Assembly: GCF_021287135.1 (NCBI RefSeq)
Contig: NZ_JAJTBB010000025.1
Coordinates: 1-46,942, forward strand
Reading direction: 5' to 3'
DNA from: Acidovorax sp.
Lineage (GTDB): Bacteria > Pseudomonadota > Gammaproteobacteria > Burkholderiales > Burkholderiaceae_C
Length of the DNA stretch: 46,942 bases
Shown here: positions 1 to 9,286 of the stretch, one piece after another
How positions within the stretch are numbered: position 1 is the first letter of the stretch
How the letters are laid out: the number at the start of each line of letters is the position of its first letter
Position numbers and translations under genes: made by a program
The notes under the pieces: generated by a model
Databases searched by the model: none
What the model was told of the DNA's origin: nothing
The model's input: the letters and a program-made list of their open reading frames with translations, nothing else

Positions 1-1359
1 GGCATGGTGTCGTTTCTCGACACCCCCGGTCACGAGGCCTTCACGGCCATGCGTGCCCGTGGTGCCCAGGCTACCGACATCGTCATTCTGGTGGTGGCGG
101 CTGACGACGGCGTCATGCCCCAGACCAAGGAAGCCATCAAGCATGCCAAGGCAGCCAAGGTGCCGATCGTGGTGGCCATCACCAAGGCCGACAAGCCCGA
201 TGCCAACCCCGAGCGCGTGAAGCAGGAGCTGGTGGTCGAGGAAGTGGTGCCCGAAGAATACGGTGGCGATTCGCCGTTCGTGGCCGTGTCGTCCAAGACC
301 GGCATGGGCATCGACGAACTGCTGGAGCAGGTGCTGCTGCAGGCCGAAGTGCTGGAGCTCAAGGCCCCGGTGGATGCCCTGGCCAAGGGCCTGGTGATCG
401 AAGCGCAGCTGGACAAGGGCCGCGGCCCGGTGGCCACGGTGCTGGTGCAGTCCGGTACGCTGAAGGTGGGCGATGTGGTGCTGGCCGGCCAGACCTCCGG
501 CCGCGTGCGCGCCATGCTGGACGAAAACGGCAAGCCGGCCAAGACGGCGGGCCCGTCCATTCCGGTGGAAATCCAGGGCCTGTCGGACGTGCCGCAGGCG
601 GGCGACGAGTTCATGGTGCTGTCCGACGAGCGCCGTGCGCGCGAAATCGCGACCTACCGTGCCGGCAAGTTCCGCAACACCAAGCTGGCCAAGCAACAGG
701 CCGCCAAGCTGGAAAACGTGTTCAACGAGATGACTGCAGGCGAGGTGCAGACCCTGCCCATCATCATCAAGGCGGACGTGCAAGGCTCGCAGGAAGCGCT
801 GGCAGCCTCGCTGCTCAAGCTCTCCACCGACGAGATCCGCGTGCAGCTGGTCTATGCGGGCGTGGGCGGCATCAGCGAGTCCGACGTGAACCTGGCGATT
901 GCCTCCAAGGCCATCGTGATCGGCTTCAACGTGCGTGCCGACGCCGGTGCGCGCAAGCTGGCCGAGTCGAGCGACGTGGATCTGCACTACTACAACATCA
1001 TCTACGACGCCGTGGATGAGTTGAAGGCGGCCATGTCCGGCATGCTGGCCCCTGAGCAGCGCGAAGAAGCCATCGGTACGGCCGAGATCCGCACCGTGTT
1101 CGTGGCGTCCAAGATCGGTACCGTGGCGGGTTCGTACGTCACGTCCGGCCAGGTCACGCGCAACTGCAAGTTCCGCCTGCTGCGCGACAACGTGGTCATC
1201 TACACCGGCGAAGTCGAGTCCGTGCGCCGCCTCAAGGACGATGTCAAGGAAGTCAAGGAAGGCTTCGAGTGCGGTATCAAGCTGCGCAACTACAACGACA
1301 TCAAAGAGGGCGACCAGCTGGAGTTCTTCGAGATCAAGGAAATCGCGCGGACGCTGTAA
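1..1359 (+). CDS. infB: Translation initiation factor IF-2, C-terminal part (5' end outside window)
   Basis: IF-2 is the GTPase that brings fMet-tRNA to the 30S subunit and promotes subunit joining. The frame is open from the first base, so this is the last 452 residues and the N-terminus and P-loop lie upstream of the window. Counting from the first Met (base 4), the G3 motif DTPGH is at 6-10 and the G4 motif TKAD at 60-63. They are followed by the domain II beta-barrel and the C1 and C2 domains, ending in a typical IF-2 C-terminus. The Met at base 4 is internal and is not a start. rbfA follows after 24 bases, then truB, the usual nusA-infB-rbfA-truB order, so these are probably one operon. 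Confidence 0.97.
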   Translation, partial: GMVSFLDTPGHEAFTAMRARGAQATDIVILVVAADDGVMPQTKEAIKHAKAAKVPIVVAITKADKPDANPERVKQELVVEEVVPEEYGGDSPFVAVSSKTGMGIDELLEQVLLQAEVLELKAPVDALAKGLVIEAQLDKGRGPVATVLVQSGTLKVGDVVLAGQTSGRVRAMLDENGKPAKTAGPSIPVEIQGLSDVPQAGDEFMVLSDERRAREIATYRAGKFRNTKLAKQQAAKLENVFNEMTAGEVQTLPIIIKADVQGSQEALAASLLKLSTDEIRVQLVYAGVGGISESDVNLAIASKAIVIGFNVRADAGARKLAESSDVDLHYYNIIYDAVDELKAAMSGMLAPEQREEAIGTAEIRTVFVASKIGTVAGSYVTSGQVTRNCKFRLLRDNVVIYTGEVESVRRLKDDVKEVKEGFECGIKLRNYNDIKEGDQLEFFEIKEIARTL

Positions 1360-1383
1360 GGCGCACGGGATACAAGCGACAAC

Positions 1384-1764
1384 ATGGCTGCGAAAAAGTC
1401 CTCCACGCCCAATCGTTCCTTCAAGGTGGCCGATCAGATCCAGCGTGATCTGACGGAGCTGATCGCGCGCGAGTTGAAAGACCCGCGCGTGGGCATGGTG
1501 ACGCTGCAGGGCGTGGAGGTGACGCCCGACTACGCGCATGCCAAGGTGTTCTTCAGCCTGCTGACCGGCGACCCGGAGGAAACCCAGGCGGCGCTGAACC
1601 AGGCCGCCGGCTTCCTGCGCAACGGCCTGTTCAAGCGCCTGCACATCCACACGGTGCCCACGCTGCACTTCGTGTTCGACCGCACCACCGAACGGGCGGC
1701 CGACATGAATGCGCTGATTGCGCGCGCCGTGGCTTCCCGCTCCAAAGACGGCGAGGACGCATGA
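1384..1764 (+). CDS. rbfA: 30S ribosome-binding factor A
   Basis: RbfA binds immature 30S subunits and helps mature the 5' end of 16S rRNA, notably during cold adaptation. The 126-residue product has the family's single KH-like fold, with the conserved start [17 protein letters not shown], the DPRVGMVTL strand, and the [13 protein letters not shown] segment near the C-terminus. Length is normal for the family. The ATG is 24 bases after infB, and the stop overlaps the truB ATG by 4 bases (ATGA), indicating translational coupling. Confidence 0.96.
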   Translation: MAAKKSSTPNRSFKVADQIQRDLTELIARELKDPRVGMVTLQGVEVTPDYAHAKVFFSLLTGDPEETQAALNQAAGFLRNGLFKRLHIHTVPTLHFVFDRTTERAADMNALIARAVASRSKDGEDA

Positions 1765-2741
1765 CCGAGCGCGCTCCCCGCACCAGGGTGCAGCGGCGCC
1801 CGGTGCACGGAGTGCTGCTGCTCGACAAACCCCTGGGCCTGTCCAGTAACGACGCCTTGCAAAAGGCGAAGTGGCTGCTGCGCGCCGAAAAGGCCGGCCA
1901 CACCGGCACGCTGGACCCGCTGGCCAGCGGCGTGCTGCCGCTGTGTTTTGGCGCGGCCACCAAGTTCAGCCAGCTGCAGCTCGATGCGCCCAAGACCTAC
2001 GAGGCCGTTGCCCTGCTGGGCGTGACCACCACCACCGGCGACGCCGAGGGCGAAGTGCTGGAGCGCCGCGAGGTCGACCCCGCACAGCTCACCCCGGACC
2101 GCCTGGCGGCTGTGCAGCAGCAGTTCACCGGCCCGATCCGGCAGGTGCCGCCCATGCACAGCGCGCTCAAGAAGGACGGCAAGGCCCTTTACGAGTACGC
2201 ACGTGCCGGCATTTCCGTGGAGCGGCCCGCGCGCGACGTGGTGATTCATGCATTGAAACTGGCCCTGACGCAGACTGAGCAAGCGCTACCAGCTATCAAA
2301 ATGATAGTTACTTGCAGCAAGGGCACCTACATCCGCACGCTGGGCGAGGACATCGGTGCCGCGCTGGGCTGCGGTGCGCACCTGGTGTTCTTGCGCCGCA
2401 TCGACACTGGCGGGCTGGGGGTGGAGCGTTGCATCACCCTGGCGGCGCTGGAGGCCATGGACGAGGCCGCGCGCACCGCGGCGCTGGAACCGGCCGAATC
2501 GCTGCTGGCACAGCATGTGCGTGTCACGCTGGACAGCGACAATGCGGCCCGGTTCCTGTCCGGCGTGCGCCGGCGCGGGCCGTGGCCGGACGCGCCCGCC
2601 GTGGCGGTGTTTGGCGACGAGCCGCGCGCACTGCTGGGCGTGGGGCACATCGCGGGGGGCGAGCTGATACCAGACCGGCTGCTGTCCCCGCTGGAAATTC
2701 AACAGATTCTGGAAGGCACGCCGCGCCTACACACGAGTTAA
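1761..2741 (+). CDS. truB: tRNA pseudouridine(55) synthase
   Basis: TruB converts U55 in the T-loop of tRNAs to pseudouridine. The 326-residue protein has the N-terminal [11 protein letters not shown] motif (20-30), the catalytic motif [12 protein letters not shown] with the nucleophile at Asp52, and the [10 protein letters not shown] motif. A C-terminal PUA-like part follows. Oddity: about residues 163-184 ([13 protein letters not shown] and flanks) are encoded by a copy of the ten-copy repeat seen throughout this window, read here in the opposite orientation, just before the [10 protein letters not shown] motif. The frame is kept, so the enzyme is probably functional with a modified loop. 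The start overlaps rbfA by 4 bases. Confidence 0.96.
   Translation: MTERAPRTRVQRRPVHGVLLLDKPLGLSSNDALQKAKWLLRAEKAGHTGTLDPLASGVLPLCFGAATKFSQLQLDAPKTYEAVALLGVTTTTGDAEGEVLERREVDPAQLTPDRLAAVQQQFTGPIRQVPPMHSALKKDGKALYEYARAGISVERPARDVVIHALKLALTQTEQALPAIKMIVTCSKGTYIRTLGEDIGAALGCGAHLVFLRRIDTGGLGVERCITLAALEAMDEAARTAALEPAESLLAQHVRVTLDSDNAARFLSGVRRRGPWPDAPAVAVFGDEPRALLGVGHIAGGELIPDRLLSPLEIQQILEGTPRLHTS
2252..2314 (-). repeat. Comamonad-type short repeat, copy 1 (inside truB)
   Basis: Read on the minus strand, this has the TATC..TTTGATAGCTG head, the core AGCTGGTAGCGCTTG and the right-hand AGGGCC tail shared with the other copies. It lies in frame in truB and adds no stop codon. Confidence 0.7.
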
Positions 2742-2760
2742 GCGGCACATTGGAAAAACT

Positions 2761-4590
2761 ATGACGACGACCAAACAAATCCGCAACATCGCCATCATCG
2801 CCCACGTGGACCATGGCAAGACCACCATGGTGGACCAGCTGCTGCGCCAGTCCGGCACCTTCGCCGACCACGAAAAGGTCGTCGATACCGTGATGGACAA
2901 CAACGCGATCGAAAAAGAGCGTGGCATCACCATCCTGGCCAAGAACTGCGCCGTGAGCTGGAAGGGCACGCACATCAACATCGTGGACACCCCCGGCCAC
3001 GCGGACTTCGGCGGCGAAGTGGAGCGTGCCCTGTCCATGGTGGACAGCGTGGTGCTGCTGATCGACGCGCAGGAAGGCCCCATGCCCCAGACGCGCTTCG
3101 TGACCAAGAAGGCCCTGGCCCTGGGCCTGCGCCCCATCCTGGTGGTGAACAAGGTGGACAAGCCCGGTGCCAACCCCGACAAGGTGGTCAACGCTGCGTT
3201 CGACCTGTTCGACAAGCTGGGTGCCACCGATGAACAGCTGGATTTCCCGGTCGTGTACGCCTCGGGCATCAACGGCTGGTCGTCGCTGGAAGAGGGCGCT
3301 CCCGGTGAGCAGTGGGGCCCCGACATGTCGGCCCTGTTCGACACCATCCTCAAGCACGTGCCGCCGAACACCGGCGACGCCAATGCGCCGCTGCAACTGC
3401 AGATCTCGGCGCTGGACTTCTCCACCTTCGTGGGCCGCATCGGCGTGGGCCGTATCAGCCAGGGCACTTTGAAGCCCATGCAGGACGTGATCGTCATGGA
3501 AGGCCCCGGCGGCAAGACCACCAAGGGCCGTGTGAACCAGGTGCTGACCTTCCAGGGCCTGGACCGCATGCAGACGCCGTTGGCCGGCCCCGGCGACATC
3601 GTGCTGATCAACGGCATTGAAGACATCGGCATCGGTGTGACCGTGACCGACCCGGCCAACCCCGCACCGCTGCCCATGCTGAAGGTGGACGAGCCCACGC
3701 TGACCATGAACTTCTGCGTGAACACCTCGCCCCTGGCCGGCCGCGAAGGCAAGTTCGTGACCAGCCGCCAGATCTGGGACCGCCTGCAAAAGGAACTGCA
3801 GCACAACGTGGCCCTGCGCGTGAAGGAAACCGACGAAGAAGGCGTGTTCGAAGTGATGGGCCGCGGTGAACTGCACCTGACCATCCTCTTGGAAAACATG
3901 CGCCGGGAAGGCTACGAGCTGGCCGTGTCCAAGCCCCGCGTGGTGTTCAAGGACATCGATGGCGTGAAGCACGAGCCTATCGAGCTGGTGACGGCCGACA
4001 TCGAAGAAGGCCACCAAGGCGGCGTGATGCAAGCCCTGGGCGAGCGCAAGGGCGAGCTGGTGAACATGGAGCCGGACGGCCGTGGCCGCGTGCGCCTGGA
4101 GTACCGCATCCCGGCCCGGGGCCTGATCGGCTTCACCAACGAGTTCCTGAACCTGACGCGCGGCTCGGGCCTCATCAGCAACATTTTCGACGGCTACGAG
4201 CCGCACAAGGGCGACATCGGCGGCCGCAAGAACGGCGTGCTGATCTCCATGGACGACGGTGAAATCTTCACCTACGCCCTGGGCAAGCTGGACGACCGCG
4301 GCCGCATGTTCGTGAAGGCCAACGACCCGGTGTACGAAGGCATGATCGTCGGCATCCACAGCCGCGACAACGACCTCGTGGTGAACGCCACCCGCACCAA
4401 GCAGCTGACCAACTTCCGCGTGTCCGGCAAGGAAGACGCGATCAAGATCACGCCCCCGATCGACCTCACGCTGGAATACGGCGTGGAGTTCATCGAGGAC
4501 GACGAGCTGGTCGAGATCACGCCCAAGTCCGTGCGCCTGCGCAAGCGCCACTTGACGGAAAACGAGCGCAAGCGCGCCGCCCGTTCTTGA
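2761..4590 (+). CDS. typA: Ribosome-associated translational GTPase TypA/BipA
   Basis: TypA/BipA is an EF-G-like GTPase that binds the ribosome and supports 50S assembly and stress or low-temperature growth. The 609-residue protein shows G1 AHVDHGKT (14-21), the switch I motif ERGITI (53-58), G3 DTPGH (76-80) and G4 NKVD (130-133). Domain II, EF-G-like domains III and V and the TypA-specific C-terminal domain follow; length is typical. A GGAAAA purine stretch precedes the ATG. It lies 19 bases after truB and ends just before a strong terminator, so it may be the last gene of the infB operon or have its own promoter. Confidence 0.96.
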   Translation: MTTTKQIRNIAIIAHVDHGKTTMVDQLLRQSGTFADHEKVVDTVMDNNAIEKERGITILAKNCAVSWKGTHINIVDTPGHADFGGEVERALSMVDSVVLLIDAQEGPMPQTRFVTKKALALGLRPILVVNKVDKPGANPDKVVNAAFDLFDKLGATDEQLDFPVVYASGINGWSSLEEGAPGEQWGPDMSALFDTILKHVPPNTGDANAPLQLQISALDFSTFVGRIGVGRISQGTLKPMQDVIVMEGPGGKTTKGRVNQVLTFQGLDRMQTPLAGPGDIVLINGIEDIGIGVTVTDPANPAPLPMLKVDEPTLTMNFCVNTSPLAGREGKFVTSRQIWDRLQKELQHNVALRVKETDEEGVFEVMGRGELHLTILLENMRREGYELAVSKPRVVFKDIDGVKHEPIELVTADIEEGHQGGVMQALGERKGELVNMEPDGRGRVRLEYRIPARGLIGFTNEFLNLTRGSGLISNIFDGYEPHKGDIGGRKNGVLISMDDGEIFTYALGKLDDRGRMFVKANDPVYEGMIVGIHSRDNDLVVNATRTKQLTNFRVSGKEDAIKITPPIDLTLEYGVEFIEDDELVEITPKSVRLRKRHLTENERKRAARS

Positions 4591-4611
4591 TAAGCTCAGC
4601 GCTTCTGAAAG

Positions 4612-4638
4612 GGCCACTGCCACGCAGTGGCCTTTTTT
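4612..4638 (+). terminator. Rho-independent terminator after typA
   Basis: Perfect 9-bp stem GGCCACTGC / GCAGTGGCC with a 3-base loop (CAC), followed at once by six T. It sits 21 bases after the typA stop and closes the infB-rbfA-truB-typA block. Confidence 0.93.
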
Positions 4639-4661
4639 CCGTCTGAAATGTCCGGAACCTC

Positions 4662-5537
4662 ATGTTGAAACTCACGCATTTCCGCGCCGTGCTGCTGATG
4701 GTGGCCGTGACCCTGATGTGGTCGATTGCCGGGGTGGTCACGCGCCACCTGGAGCACGCGGCGAGTTTTGAGGTGACCTTCTGGCGCAGCTTCTTCACGC
4801 TGGTGTCGCTGCTGGTCATCCTGCCCGCGCTGCAGGGCCGGGCGGTGTTTGCGTCCATGCGGCACAGCGGACGGGCCCTGTGGATCTCCGGCGTGTGCTG
4901 GAGCGTGATGTTCACGGCGTTCATGGTGGCCCTGGTGTTGATGCCGGTGGCCAATGTGCTGGTGACGATGGCCGTGGGCCCGCTGCTCACGGCGCTGTTC
5001 TCGTGGCTGTTCATCGGGCACCGCATCGCGCCGCGCACCTGGGTGGCGATTGCGCTGGCGGGGCTGGGCATTGCGTGGATGTATGGCTCGCAGATGGCGG
5101 GCCTGCCCTGGGCTGGCACGCTGGTGGCCCTGTGCGTGCCGGTGGCTGCCGCCGTGAACTGGACGGTCGTGCAACACTCGCAACGCCACGGCCACGCGGT
5201 GGACCTGGTTCCCGCCGTGCTGGTGGGCGCGGTGATCTCGGTGGTGGCCACGCTGCCGCTGGCCATGCCGTTCCAGGCTTCGGGGCACGACTTGGCGCTG
5301 CTGGCCCTGCTGGGCGTGGTGCAATTGGCGATTCCCTGCGTGCTGGCCGTGCGCTGTGGCCGGGTGCTCAAGGCGCCCGAGATGGCGCTGCTCGGCTTGC
5401 TGGAAGTGATCTTTGGCATCCTGCTGGCCTGGCTGGGTGCTGGCGAAAAGCCCGCCCCGGCGGTGCTGACGGGAGGCGCGCTCGTGATTGGCGCGCTGGT
5501 TTTCAATGAACTGTTAGGTTGGAAGGAACAAAAATGA
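4662..5537 (+). CDS. DMT-superfamily (EamA) membrane transporter
   Basis: The 291-residue protein is almost entirely hydrophobic, with about ten predicted membrane helices in two homologous halves, the architecture of the EamA family of drug/metabolite exporters. The sequence TLMWSIAGVVTRHLE near the N-terminus fits the first EamA repeat. The substrate cannot be read from sequence; relatives export amino acids, nucleosides or other metabolites. The ATG lies 24 bases after the terminator. The 3' end overlaps the next gene's start (ATGA), so the two are probably co-transcribed and translationally coupled. Confidence 0.88.
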   Translation: MLKLTHFRAVLLMVAVTLMWSIAGVVTRHLEHAASFEVTFWRSFFTLVSLLVILPALQGRAVFASMRHSGRALWISGVCWSVMFTAFMVALVLMPVANVLVTMAVGPLLTALFSWLFIGHRIAPRTWVAIALAGLGIAWMYGSQMAGLPWAGTLVALCVPVAAAVNWTVVQHSQRHGHAVDLVPAVLVGAVISVVATLPLAMPFQASGHDLALLALLGVVQLAIPCVLAVRCGRVLKAPEMALLGLLEVIFGILLAWLGAGEKPAPAVLTGGALVIGALVFNELLGWKEQK

Positions 5538-6628
5538 CGGAGACGGTAGTGCCGGAAGTGTTGAGCGAAGTGCGTGGGCAAGTGGGCTTCCTCACGCTGA
5601 ACCGCCCGCGTGCGCTCAATGCCTTGTCGCTGGGCATGGTGCGTGAGCTGATGGGCGTCTTGCTCGCCTGGCAGAACGATGCGCGCGTGCTGGCCGTGGC
5701 CATCCGGGGCAGCAACAAGGAAGGGCCGTTCGGCGCCTTCTGCGCGGGCGGCGACATCCGCTTTCTGCACCAGGCAGGCAGCCAGGGCAACCCGCAGCTG
5801 GAAGACTTCTTCACCGAGGAATACGCGCTCAACCACCTGATCCACAACTACGCCAAGCCTTACATCGCCTTCATGGATGGCATCGTGATGGGCGGCGGCA
5901 TGGGCATCAGCCAGGGTGCCGCGCTGCGCGTGGTGACCGAGCGCACCAAGATGGCCATGCCCGAGACGGCCATCGGCCTGTTCCCCGACGTGGGCGGTGG
6001 GTACTTCCTGAGCCGCTGCCCTGGCCATATCGGCGAGTGGCTGGCGCTGACGGGCGACACCATCGGCGCGGGCGACGCCATGGAAAGCGGCCTGGCCGAT
6101 GGTTGCCTGCCCGCCGACCAACAGGCCGCTGTCTGGGACGCCCTGGCCACGCAAACCTTTGCGGACGATGCAGCTGTCCAGGCTTTTGTTGCTTCAAAAT
6201 TTGTAGCTGCAGGCGCCCACCACACAAGCGCTAGAGGCCAAATTGACCAAATTTTCTCGCTGCCCACCGTGGGCGCGATCATCGCCGCCCTGGAAGCCGC
6301 CGACAGCGACTGGGCGCGCAGCACCGCCGCCACGCTGCGCAAGCGCTCGCCGCTGATGCTGCATGTGGTGCTGGAGCAGATCCGCCGCGCCCGCGGCATG
6401 GGCCTGGCCGACGACCTTCGCATGGAGCGCGACATGGTGCGCCACTGCTTCTACCTGCGCCCGGGCCAAAGCGAAACGGTGGAGGGCATCCGCGCCCTGG
6501 CCGTGGACAAGGACCACGCGCCAAAGTGGAATCCGGCCCGCATCGAAGATGTGACGCCGGCGATGGTGGCGCCGTTCTTCGTGAGCCCCTGGCCCGCGCA
6601 CGCGCACCCGCTGGCGTCGCTGGCCTGA
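5534..6628 (+). CDS. Enoyl-CoA hydratase/isomerase family protein, 3-hydroxyisobutyryl-CoA hydrolase type
   Basis: Crotonase-fold enzyme of 364 residues. The oxyanion-hole motif CAGGD is at 70-74, the second glycine loop (DGIVMGGGMG) at about 115-124, and the motif PETAIGLFPDVGGGYFL contains Glu144 and Asp152, the acidic pair typical of 3-hydroxyisobutyryl-CoA hydrolases in valine breakdown. The exact substrate is inferred. I chose ATG 5534 because GGAAGGA lies just upstream and it overlaps the previous stop (ATGA); a TTG 15 bases earlier is less likely. Residues about 218-237 (ASKFVAAGAHHTSARGQID) are encoded by a repeat copy in frame. Only 12 bases separate its stop from the convergent anti-sigma gene. 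Confidence 0.87.
   Translation: MTETVVPEVLSEVRGQVGFLTLNRPRALNALSLGMVRELMGVLLAWQNDARVLAVAIRGSNKEGPFGAFCAGGDIRFLHQAGSQGNPQLEDFFTEEYALNHLIHNYAKPYIAFMDGIVMGGGMGISQGAALRVVTERTKMAMPETAIGLFPDVGGGYFLSRCPGHIGEWLALTGDTIGAGDAMESGLADGCLPADQQAAVWDALATQTFADDAAVQAFVASKFVAAGAHHTSARGQIDQIFSLPTVGAIIAALEAADSDWARSTAATLRKRSPLMLHVVLEQIRRARGMGLADDLRMERDMVRHCFYLRPGQSETVEGIRALAVDKDHAPKWNPARIEDVTPAMVAPFFVSPWPAHAHPLASLA
6188..6245 (+). repeat. Comamonad-type short repeat, copy 2 (inside the crotonase-family gene)
   Basis: Contains TGCTTCAAAATTTGTAGCTGC, a variant core, and the tail AAGCGCTAGAGGCC found in several copies. It is in frame within the gene and encodes part of the C-terminal region. Confidence 0.7.
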
Positions 6629-6641
6629 GCGGTTTTGTCGA

Positions 6642-7553
6642 TTACGGCTGCAGCTGCTGGTAGACGCGGGTTGCCAGCGCCAGCAGTTCGGCCCGCGACA
6701 GCTGCCCGCTCAGCGCATAGCCGAAACCCTGGTCCACCCAGTAGAACCCGGGCACCGGCCCCTCCTGCGTGAACTGGAAAGCGGCCTCTGGAAGCGGCCC
6801 GGCGGGGTGTTCCGCACCCCGGCCGGGCGCCTGCGCGGCCGCGGAGGCCAGGGCACCCAGGTACAGCGTGATGCGCTGGCCTGCGCCGTTCTGGTACATG
6901 AACTGCGCGCGCGCCCCGCTGTCGCCCGGCAGCAGCCGCCCGCCGACCAGGTCATAGCCCAGCGGGGCAAGAACCGGCACCTTGAGCGGGCGGTCCAGCC
7001 GCTTGGAGAGCCACTGCACCAGGTGCTCCTGCTGTGCGGCCGTCACTTCCACCGGGTGGCGCACCTCGGGCTGGTACACGGCATGCGCCACGGCGGCCTG
7101 CTGGGCGAAGCGCTGGGCCGGGGCCATGGCCACCCAGCCCGCGGACGCGCTGGGTGCGGCCGCTGCACTCGTTGTTGCGGCAGTGCCTGCGCGCTGCGCG
7201 GCCCAGTGGCCGTGTCCTGACCAGCCCAGCCCGAACGCTGCCAGCACGGAGGCGGCCATGCCGCCCCAGCGCCACCAGGCGGCGCGCTGCCGTGCCTGCC
7301 CGTCCACGGCGGCCAGCGCGGCTTGCAACAGCGTCTCGGGCACGGGGGCGTGCTGCAGGTCCTGGTGCAGCGCCCGCAGCTGTGCCCGCTGCTGCTGCCA
7401 GCGGGCCAGCGTCTGCTGCGCCGCCGGATCGCCGGCCAGCTGGTTCTGCAGGGCTTGCGCCTGCTCGGGCGGCAGCCGGCCGTCCACCAGCGCGTGCCAG
7501 GCGTCGAGGCGGTCGTCATCGGTGCAGGCGGCGGGGCGGCTGTTCGGGTCCAT
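6642..7553 (-). CDS. Membrane-anchored anti-sigma factor
   Basis: The 303-residue product has an N-terminal cytoplasmic segment (about 1-90) with the DDDRLDAWHALVDGRLPPEQA motif typical of anti-sigma domains. One membrane helix follows at about 92-112 (WWRWGGMAASVLAAFGLGW), then an Ala-rich linker and a periplasmic domain of about 190 residues that should sense the envelope signal. It starts 25 bases after the sigma-factor gene on the same strand, the usual pairing in which the anti-sigma factor holds the ECF sigma factor inactive. The signal is unknown. The C-terminal part (GFYWVDQGFGYALSG) is common in betaproteobacterial anti-sigma factors. Confidence 0.85.
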   Translation of the reverse strand: MDPNSRPAACTDDDRLDAWHALVDGRLPPEQAQALQNQLAGDPAAQQTLARWQQQRAQLRALHQDLQHAPVPETLLQAALAAVDGQARQRAAWWRWGGMAASVLAAFGLGWSGHGHWAAQRAGTAATTSAAAAPSASAGWVAMAPAQRFAQQAAVAHAVYQPEVRHPVEVTAAQQEHLVQWLSKRLDRPLKVPVLAPLGYDLVGGRLLPGDSGARAQFMYQNGAGQRITLYLGALASAAAQAPGRGAEHPAGPLPEAAFQFTQEGPVPGFYWVDQGFGYALSGQLSRAELLALATRVYQQLQP

Positions 7554-7578
7554 GGCGTGGCAGGGCGGCAGGGGGTTT

Positions 7579-8103
7579 TTACTTCAGGCGGCGCAGGCCG
7601 GGCGATTCGCGGCGCGCGGCGGGGCGGGCGGCGGGCGTGTGGTCCATCAGTGCCGCCAGCCGCGTGCGTGCCCTCGAGAGGCGCGACATCACCGTGCCCA
7701 CGGGGATGGCCAGAATGCGCGCCGTGTCTTCATAGCCCATGTCCTCCACCGTCACCAGCAGAAGCACGGCGCGCTGCTCGGCGGGCAGGCGCTGCAGGCA
7801 GCGCTCCAGGTCCAGCAGCGCCTCGTCGGCGGGGCCGCTGGCGCCCGGCAGGTGCTCCTGCACTTCGTCAATGTCCACGGCCGCGAGTGTGGGCGCGGCC
7901 CGGCGCTGGTTGAGGTACAGGTTGTGCATCAGGGTGAACAGCCAGGCGCGCAGGTCGCTGCCGGGCCGCCACAGCCGCCATTTGCTGCACGCGCGCTCCA
8001 GCGTGTCCTGCACCAGGTCATCGGCCGCCCAGGCGTCGCCCGTCAGCATGCGCGCGTAGCGGCGCAGGCCGGGCAGTTGCTCGATGACCTGGGCGCGGTT
8101 CAT
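7579..8103 (-). CDS. ECF-type RNA polymerase sigma factor
   Basis: Group IV sigma factor of 174 residues. Region 2 covers about 10-75, with DDLVQDTLERA for core binding and LRAWLFTLMHNLYLNQRR for -10 recognition. Region 4 covers about 103-155 (LPAEQRAVLLLVTVEDMGYEDTARILAIPVGTVMSRLSRAR), holding the helix-turn-helix that reads the -35 element. It sits between the lipoprotein gene (48 bases upstream) and the anti-sigma gene (25 bases downstream) on the same strand. A candidate ECF promoter lies ahead of the lipoprotein gene, so it probably activates its own operon. Confidence 0.92.
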   Translation of the reverse strand: MNRAQVIEQLPGLRRYARMLTGDAWAADDLVQDTLERACSKWRLWRPGSDLRAWLFTLMHNLYLNQRRAAPTLAAVDIDEVQEHLPGASGPADEALLDLERCLQRLPAEQRAVLLLVTVEDMGYEDTARILAIPVGTVMSRLSRARTRLAALMDHTPAARPAARRESPGLRRLK

Positions 8104-8151
8104 CCGGGCGGCGTGAGGGCAGGGCGGGCGCTGGTCCGGTGCAGGCGCTTG

Positions 8152-8547
8152 TCAGGGCCGGGCCGTGTGCCACACCTGGTTGACGCCGTCGCCCGTCTTG
8201 TCGCCGGGCTTGGCATCCTTGGCCCAGTAGTACAGCGGCTTGCCCTTGTAGGCCAGCTGCATCTTGCCGTCGTCGCGGGTCACCAGGGTGTAGTCGCCGC
8301 CGGGCGCGGTGCTGGCCACCAGCGGCGGCCAGTTGGTCGCGCACGGGCCGTTGCACACCGACTTGCCGCTGCCGGCCACGTCGCGGTCAAAGGTGTAGAG
8401 CGTCATGCCGTTGGCGCCCACCAGCACGCCGTCCACGGTTTTCACGGGCGATGCAGGTGCACTGCCGCCATACCCGGAGGCACAGCCGGCAAGCACCGTC
8501 AATGTCAGGGAGAGGGCGATCGTCGGGACAAGCTGCAATTTCTTCAT
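8152..8547 (-). CDS. Lipoprotein with secreted-repeat (PF03640/COG4315-type) domain
   Basis: The 131-residue product begins with a lipoprotein signal peptide and the lipobox LAGC (Cys22). The mature part carries two copies of the short secreted-repeat motif: GVLVGANGMTLYTFDRD with CNGPCATNWPPL, then GKMQLAYKGKPLYYWAKDAKPGD. Biochemical function is unknown; family members often sit beside ECF sigma factors. A longer upstream frame exists, but ATG 8547 has GGAG 6-7 bases before it and starts the signal peptide. As first gene of the sigma/anti-sigma operon, it may be an envelope effector or part of the sensing system. Confidence 0.85.
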   Translation of the reverse strand: MKKLQLVPTIALSLTLTVLAGCASGYGGSAPASPVKTVDGVLVGANGMTLYTFDRDVAGSGKSVCNGPCATNWPPLVASTAPGGDYTLVTRDDGKMQLAYKGKPLYYWAKDAKPGDKTGDGVNQVWHTARP

Positions 8548-8595
8548 GGGTTTCTCCAGGTCGGGGTGCAGGCCGCAATGGGGGCCTGACGCTCG

Positions 8596-8625
8596 GATAA
8601 ACACATGGGCCCAGGGATTTATTCC
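8596..8625 (-). promoter_or_regulatory. Candidate ECF sigma promoter for the lipoprotein-sigma-anti-sigma operon
   Basis: On the minus strand GGAATAA is followed after 16 bases by GTTTATC, ending 48 bases before the lipoprotein start. GGAATAA-type -35 boxes are common for ECF sigma factors of this kind. Recognition by the sigma factor at 7579-8103 is inference. Confidence 0.45.
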
Positions 8626-8684
8626 GTCTTGCCGGAAAAAAACTGCAGCGCGCGCTGCACTGCGCTGCGTGGGCCGTGCCGGGG

Positions 8685-9158
8685 TCAGCGGTTGCGGCTC
8701 TTCATCGCGCGTTCCACCTCGCGCTTGCCTTCGCGGTCCTTGATGGTGTCCCGCTTGTCGTGCTCGGCCTTGCCCTTGGCCAGCGCGATCTCGCACTTCA
8801 CGAAGCCGTTCTTCCAGTGCAGGTTCAGCGGCACCAGCGTGTAGCCCTTTTGCTCCACCTTGCCGATCAGGCGCTTGATCTCGTCCTTCTTGAGCAGCAG
8901 CTTCTTGGTGCGCGCGGATTCCGGGTTCACGTGGGTGGACGCCGTCTTGAGCGGGTGGATGAGGCAGCCCAGCAGGTACAGCTCGCCATCGCGGATCAGC
9001 ACGTAGCCGTCGGTCAACTGCACCTTGCCCTCGCGCAGCGCCTTGACTTCCCAGCCGTGCAGCACCATGCCCGCCTCGTGGCGTTCCTCGAAGAAATAGT
9101 TGAATGCCGCCTTCTTGTTCTCGGCAATGCGGGCGGGAGCGTCGGGTTTCTTGGCCAT
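8685..9158 (-). CDS. smpB: SsrA-binding protein SmpB
   Basis: SmpB binds tmRNA and delivers it to stalled ribosomes for trans-translation. The 157-residue protein has the OB-fold core ([32 protein letters not shown]), the [10 protein letters not shown] segment and the basic C-terminal tail ([26 protein letters not shown]) that enters the ribosomal A-site and mRNA channel. I start at ATG 9158 (MAKKPDAP), which gives the family length; the frame extends 17 codons further with no homology. The gene is divergent from ratA, the common arrangement in beta- and gammaproteobacteria. The ssrA gene itself is not in the window. Confidence 0.95.
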   Translation of the reverse strand: MAKKPDAPARIAENKKAAFNYFFEERHEAGMVLHGWEVKALREGKVQLTDGYVLIRDGELYLLGCLIHPLKTASTHVNPESARTKKLLLKKDEIKRLIGKVEQKGYTLVPLNLHWKNGFVKCEIALAKGKAEHDKRDTIKDREGKREVERAMKSRNR

Positions 9159-9286
9159 GGCGTTCAGATGCGGCTTCCAGCGGGAGACAAAAGGTCTCCG
9201 TACATACAATTGTGGCCGTTCAAAGACCCGCGATTCTAGTTCCCTGGCCCGCCTTGCCCCTGCAGGACGTCACGCCAGCTTCCTGC

